Positions 59,221 through 64,000 of a stretch of 64,000 nt of DNA are shown here, in pieces. Position 1 is the first letter of the stretch. Each line of letters begins with the position of its first letter. The notes under the pieces were generated by a model. That model was not told where the DNA came from and did not search any database. It worked only from the letters and a program-made list of their open reading frames with translations. Source of the stretch: Areca catechu (taxonomy: Eukaryota; Streptophyta; Magnoliopsida; Arecales; Arecaceae); the NCBI GenBank assembly GCA_021397845.1, contig CM038048.1:36702727-36766726 (forward strand), given 5' to 3'. A program made the position numbers and the translations under genes.

Positions 59221-60610
59221 ATATTCCTCTTTGATTTGCTCAAACCCTATGACTTCAGCCCTAACAGAATTCAACAACAAAGATCGATGACTAAGGGCAT
59301 CGGCTACCTTATTTTCAGACCCAGCCTTATGCTTCAAAACAAAAGTATAGGACTGGATATACTCTACCCACTTAGCATGCCTAGGGTTACGCTTCTTCTG
59401 GGAATTCAAGAATCTAAGAGCCTCATGGTCCGAAAATAGCACAAATTCTTGCGGTAGCAAATAATGTCTCCAGTAACGCAAAGCTTGCACTACCACATAA
59501 AACTCCTTATCATAGGTAGAATACCTAAGCTTAGCATCATTAAGTTTTCACTAAAGAATGCTACGGGATGGTTCTCTTGGCTTAGGACTCCACCTATACC
59601 TACTCCTGAAGCATCACAGGCAACTTCAAATACCTTTGAAAAGTCGGGTAACCTCAAAATGGGTGCCTGGGTTATCCTATCCTTAAGATCTAGGAAGGCT
59701 TTATGGGCTGCTTTAGTCCACTGGAATTCTCCCTTCCTAATACAGTTTATGATAGGAGCAACTGCAGTACTAAACCCCTTGATGAATCGCCTATAGAAGG
59801 TAGCCAAGCCGTGGAAACTTCTGACTTCATGCACACTGGCCGGCTCTGGCCATTCTACTATGGACCTAATCTTTTCTGGATCAGCAGCCACGCCATCAAG
59901 GGTTACTACAAAACCAAGGAAGATAATTCTACTGGTCATGAATTCATACTTTTTGATATTACCGTAGAGACTATCATTCCTCAAAACTTGGCAGACTTGT
60001 CTAAGGTGGCCTAGGTGGTCTGCAGGGGTCTTACTATAGATCAGGATGTCATCAAAATAGACCACTACAAACTTCCCTATGAAAGCTCTAAGTACCTGGG
60101 TCATAATCCTCATGAAAGTACTAGGGGCATTGGACAACCCAAAAGGCATAACAACCAATTCATAGAGACCATCCTTAGTTTTGAAAGCGGTTTTCCACTC
60201 ATCCCCTGGTCTAATCCTAACCTGATGATAGCCGCTCTTGAGATCAATTTTAGAAAAAACCATTGCACCGGCCATCATATCTAGCATGTCATCTAGTCTA
60301 GGGATGGGGAACCGATACTTGATTGTGATTTTGTTGATGGCACGACTATCAACACACATCCTCCACGTGCCATCCTTCTTTGGGGTTAGAAGTGCAGGGA
60401 CTGCACAAGGGCTAAGACTTTCTCTAATGAACCCCTTCCTCAACAATTCTCCAACCTGCTTTTGCAGTTCCTGATGCTCAGATGGATTCATCCTATAATG
60501 GGGCAAGTTGGGTAAAGTAGCTCCTGGGACTAAATCTATGGAATGCTAGATATCCCTAAGAGGTGGAAGGTGGTATGGCAGATCCTCGGGAAAAACATCT
60601 TCAAATTCTT
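59218..60610 (-). pseudogene. G2 reverse transcriptase and RNase H
   Basis: Open 60506-59490: MPHYRMNPSEHQELQKQVGE, KKDGTWRMCVDSRAINKIT, FSKIDLKSGYHQVRIRPGDE, MPFGLSNAPSTF and the active site YFDD at 60048-60059, intact. RNase H begins VFEVACDASGVGIGGVLSQE. A one-base frameshift near 59550 follows FFSEN; the frame then continues in 59496-59218 with VVQALRYWRHYLLPQEFVLF, FSDHEALRFLN and NKVADALSHRS. A second shift at about 60605 separates RT from the protease frame. Confidence 0.92.
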
Positions 60611-61152
60611 CTAACAAAGGTTTTAACTTCCTGAGGAGGCTCTGAGGGTGTAGGAGTCCTAAGTTCCTTAGCAGTCAACATCCAAATAGGTGAACCACTA
60701 TGAATTTCCTGTTCTAGATCCTTAGCACTAATTAGGTTCACTCCAATCTTCATTTCTCTGACCTTATTGGTTCCTTTAGCTACCTTGTCCTTAGGAGGGA
60801 CTGAATGGATTATGATTTTCTTCCCATTAAAACTAAAGACACAGGTGTTTGATTTTCCTAAGAGGGTGGCATCATGATCATACAACCAAGGTCTTCCAAG
60901 AATTATACTACTCACCCCCATGGGCAAGACGTCACACCAAATCTTCTCTTGGTAGGATTGCATTTGGATTTGGACCTGACATCTAGACTGGATGGGTATA
61001 GAGGTAGAGTCTGCCCAAGAAACCTTATAGGGGTTGGGGTGGGGGACTGGGATTAAGCCTAACATTTTGACAGTGCTAGCAGAAATGGCATTCACACAGC
61101 TCCCACTATCTATGATGATTTTTCATACCTTATCCCCTAGTTTAAGGAAAGT
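60601..61152 (-). pseudogene. G2 protease
   Basis: KIIIDSGSCVNAISASTVK with the catalytic aspartate codon at 61110-61108, then VPHPNPYKVSWADS, QEKIWCDVLPMGVSSI and ILGRPWLYDHDA. It is in the same frame as Gag, after stops at about 61150 and 61125. The frame ends at 60601, where RT continues in another frame. Confidence 0.88.
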
Positions 61153-62457
61153 CTATAGGATGTTAGTCCTACGCCAATCTTCCTGAACTCTATTCTGGGA
61201 TAGGATGCATCTCACAACCCCTAATTGGTCAGACTCTGTGGATTCCTCCTCTCCTTCATACTCATCGACCAAATTCATTCCGGCCTCATAAACTTCTTCT
61301 TCAAACTCTTCATTGGGTCCGTAACTCTCTTCTTCTGCTTCTTCTATGTCAAGGGATCTACGAGGGCACTGGCTAGAAACATGACCTACCTTGTGGCACT
61401 TAAAACAAGCTATGGCTGTGCACTGGTTGGAGATATGACCGGGCTTCTGGCACTTAAAACAGATGATACTAGTTGTTCTCTGGGTGTTAGGTGCCTTACC
61501 TTTATCCATGGGCCTAGGGGTGGGAATACCCTGATTAGGCTTGCTAGGGGTAACTTGGCTAGGTCCATTTCTTGGGATTGGGGCACTAACCCTAGAAGGC
61601 ATAGGTCCTCTCTGAAATTTCTCAGTGTTCAGTGCAATCTGATAGGCTTGGTCTAGGTCAGTAACCTCTCTTAGAAACAACTCCCTCTTTATGTCTTCCC
61701 TAAGTCCAGCCCTAAACCTAGACAAAGTGACCTCATGGGCTTCACTCACATCACATCTCATCAGGTATTCATCAAAGGTGGTTATGTAGTCTGATACAGA
61801 TCGGTTCCCCTGTTTCAAAGTCTGCCATTGGTCTAACAGATTCTGCTGGTATGAAATGGGTAGGTACTTATCTCTAAGTTTCTCTTTCATACCCTGCCAA
61901 GTGGTTATGGGCTCTACATTTCATCTTCTAGTGGTTAGCTCAATGTTCCCCCAGTATAACCTAGCTTGACGTACTAACATCATCTTGGCAAACTTGAACT
62001 TCCTTTCTTCAGACATGGCATACCACTCAAAGTACTGGTCCATCTCACCCTCCCAATCAGAATACACCTTAGGGTTTAAGCTACCATCAAAAGTGGGTGC
62101 ATCTAATTTGATATTCCAAATGAACCTATCATCTCTATCTTCAGGTTCTGGGTTAGGCCTCCTATGATTAGGTTCAGGATCTCTATATAAAGGTCTTCTA
62201 GGCTCTTGGTGTGGGTGAGGTTGAGGCACATTAAAATCTGGGTCAGGAGTCCAATTCTGATGCCTAGGTTCCTCAAGTACTTGGACTCGATCCGTAAGCT
62301 GGGCAAAATTCTCATGGACCTGTTCCTTAAACTGGGCAACAGTAGCAGTCACATCCTGACTTAATTTGTTCATACTCTCAGTAAGAGCTCTAACCATGGC
62401 CTCTAAATCAGGTTGGGTTTGACCAGGTTGGTAGGGTACTCCATTCCGGGTAGACAT
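61153..62457 (-). pseudogene. G2 Gag with two zinc knuckles
   Basis: The start chosen is the ATG at 62457-62455 (MSTRNGVPYQPGQ), matching G1, and not the upstream one at 62475. Coiled-coil N-terminus (LTESMNKLSQDVTATVAQFK), proline-arginine linker with PHPHQEPRRPLYRDPEPN, and the capsid core LDAPTFDGSLNPKVYSDWEG and MDQYFEWYAMSEERKFKFAK. One stop lies at about 61921, then RFRAGLREDIKRELFLREV. Knuckles CFKCQKPGHISNQC (61461-61420) and CFKCHKVGHVSSQC (61407-61366) are both complete. An acidic tail EVYEAGMNLVDEYEGEEEST follows. Confidence 0.9.
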
Positions 62458-62475
62458 GATGATGCAAGCAAACAC

Positions 62476-63341
62476 ACAAAATGAGACTCAACTGAACGAC
62501 TACGGGCTAACTAGACCTAGAGCCCAAACTAGATGCCCAATCAGACTGGCAAGCTAGCTTGTAGTAACTCGAGACTCAGCCAGGCAGGTGTAAGGAGAGT
62601 GTTAGGTCCCTAATTGCCAATCCTAGACACCAATCAGTGATTGGCCAGGTAGGCAGACCAGCACACAAGCCCTTCGGGATGTAGTCCCTGAACCACTGTT
62701 CTAGACACTGAGTACAAAGCACACACAGAGTAACTAGACAAACTGACTCAACACTAGCCTTGACCCAACTTGTTGATGTCCCTAGCCCACTAGGGCAAAT
62801 TAAGTCTAATAAATTTTAAAGTTAGGCTTAGGATCGAATGAGTGGGTGGTGGTTTTGGCCTAAGGAGAGGTTATCAACTCCTCCCCTTATTTTAGATGCT
62901 CAAATGCCCTTAGGATGAGTTAGGAGATGTTCACTCAAAATAATTGCATTGCAGAACACAAAAATAGAGTTGCAGTAATTTAACTCTCAAAAATTTCACA
63001 GAAACCAATAAATCACAGGAAAATTATGTAAAATAGATTCAATTATACTGGTTCCATCAAAACAAAAATTATGTAATTTGGAGTTACCTGAACAGAGAAA
63101 CAATTCCTGCAACAGGATAGTTATGGATCAAAAACAGGGTGCTTCCCCCGTTTACAATTCCTGCTACGAAGTTGTAACCCAACGGATCCCCTACACACCC
63201 TAGGAACACCCCGTGGAATGGAAGAGGAGGTTTGCACCTCACTTTGTTCCTAGGACCGGACATCCTGGGGAGTCTACTTCGAGCAGACAAAGTAAAAGGA
63301 GAGAGACTTAAAACAAGCAAGCAAACAGAAACCCTAAACTG
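62476..63341 (-). other. Untranslated leader of G2
   Basis: No supported gene. Shares with the G1 leader the stretch around GGTCCCTAATTGCCAATCC (62605-62625) in opposite orientation. The ORF 63494-63084 spans LTR, PBS and leader and is probably chance. Confidence 0.6.
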
Positions 63342-63354
63342 GGCTCTGATACCA
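63342..63354 (-). promoter_or_regulatory. Primer binding site of G2 (initiator tRNA-Met)
   Basis: Minus strand TGGTATCAGAGCC, three bases from the 5' LTR edge at 63358. A second copy of the motif lies 31 bp away at 63373-63384, inside the LTR. Confidence 0.9.
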
Positions 63355-63357
63355 AAA

Positions 63358-64000
63358 TGATGCAGTACGAAAGCTCTGATACCAAAAATGATGCAGAACA
63401 AAAGAAGAGATGATGCGATGCGGAAGTAAATTAAGACTAATTCTATTTTTCTTTTTTTTTTTTTTAATATTTTTAGAAGTCGGCTTTGACTCAAAGGAAA
63501 GATAAATTAAATTAAAAGAAACTAGGTAATAATTGAAAGCACAATTTAAATAAAACTAGATTATCAGAGTAGTTCAGAAGTAATGGATCACTGGGGGTTG
63601 AGAAACTCCTAGACCTAGGGTTTCGCTCTGAACTTTCAACAGGACAGAAATAAAGAGAAAAGATGGGTTACCAACCAGACAGTGATCTTCACAAAGTTCG
63701 GTGGAAGAACTCTCTCGAGCAGATTGTTGGATCCTCGAATTCGGATACCTTCGCAATGGATCCTCCAATACTAGTCCTGTGGCTGAGTCGGCTTCTCCTG
63801 AACTCAAGATCTGGGAAAGAAGAAGAACAAGTGATGGAATCAAATGCTCAAGGGAGGATTTACCAGATTTGAAGAACTTGAAAGCTGATGTCGTTGAAAT
63901 CCGGATTCTCCTGGAGGCTGATCTGACATCCACTGGGAATTGCTCTGGATCTGAAGTATCCGGACTGGACCCGGATGCTGGTGGTCGGCCTGGACTTGAA
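63358..64000 (-). repeat. 5' LTR of G2, truncated by the window end
   Basis: Matches 56048 to about 56690 of the 3' LTR base for base over long stretches. Contains the inner PBS copy at 63373-63384. Confidence 0.92.

Larger units (their letters stand above)
56048..64000 (-). mobile_element. G2: chromodomain Ty3/gypsy element, nested in LTR F
   Basis: Minus strand: 3' LTR 56048-57724, pol and gag 57680-62457, leader, PBS 63342-63354, and the first 643 bp of the 5' LTR up to the window end. It keeps the full domain set in order and is the least damaged gypsy copy here, with a few stops and two frameshifts. The left flank TGCTA (56043-56047) is the expected TSD half. Related to G1 in protein but with a different LTR family; the same LTR family occurs as the solo LTR at 23066-24720. 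Confidence 0.9.

Overview
The window is a repeat-only stretch of a flowering-plant nuclear genome. It holds no convincing host gene and no complete tRNA, rRNA or CRISPR array. Everything recognisable is a transposable element: Ty1/copia elements (Angela-like and SIRE-like), chromodomain Ty3/gypsy elements (chromoviruses, Galadriel/CRM-like by their conserved blocks), a Tat-like gypsy LTR and a CACTA DNA transposon. Nearly all reading frames carry stops or frameshifts. The AT-rich spacers and large Sirevirus-type LTRs would suit a large monocot genome, possibly a palm, but that is a guess. LTR ends, target-site duplications (TSDs), primer binding sites (PBS) and protein motifs were read by eye; no identities or ages were computed.

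Left nest (1-34500). A Tat-like LTR with 72-bp tandem repeats opens the window. A minus-strand CACTA transposase pseudogene is cut in two (1192-1532 and 32636-32996) by copia A (1533-32635, Angela-like). Copia A's 5' LTR is itself split by copia B (9278-30973, SIRE-like, TSD CAAGT). Copia B's pol is split by chromovirus G1 (14126-22999, plus strand, TSD AAAAT) and by a solo LTR of the G2 family (23066-24720, TSD CAAAT), only 56 bp apart. This is a four-deep nest whose order of insertion is readable.

Middle nest (34700-44147). A copia-like LTR fragment E hosts a SIRE solo LTR (36396-44054, TSD AGAGT/AGAAT). That solo LTR hosts G3 (36484-42664, TSD ATTCA), a non-autonomous relative of G1. G3 lacks capsid core, protease, RT and RNase H; instead it carries a Gag-like coiled-coil N-terminus fused to an unrecognised acidic and proline-rich reading frame.

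Right part (44148-64000). Copia D (Angela-like, 3' half only) is fused at about 47071 to copia C (SIRE-like, both LTRs missing). Copia C has the same extra downstream ORF as copia B. An Angela-like plus-strand LTR (F) abuts C and is broken by chromovirus G2 (56048 to beyond the window, minus strand), which keeps gag, protease, RT, RNase H, integrase and chromodomain. The G2 family LTR ends in a 31-bp duplication that carries an old PBS inside the LTR.

How the parts work: each autonomous element would make Gag for particle assembly and Pol (protease, RT, RNase H, integrase) for copying and insertion, primed by initiator tRNA-Met at the motif TGGTATCAGAGC. In the present copies these functions are broken.
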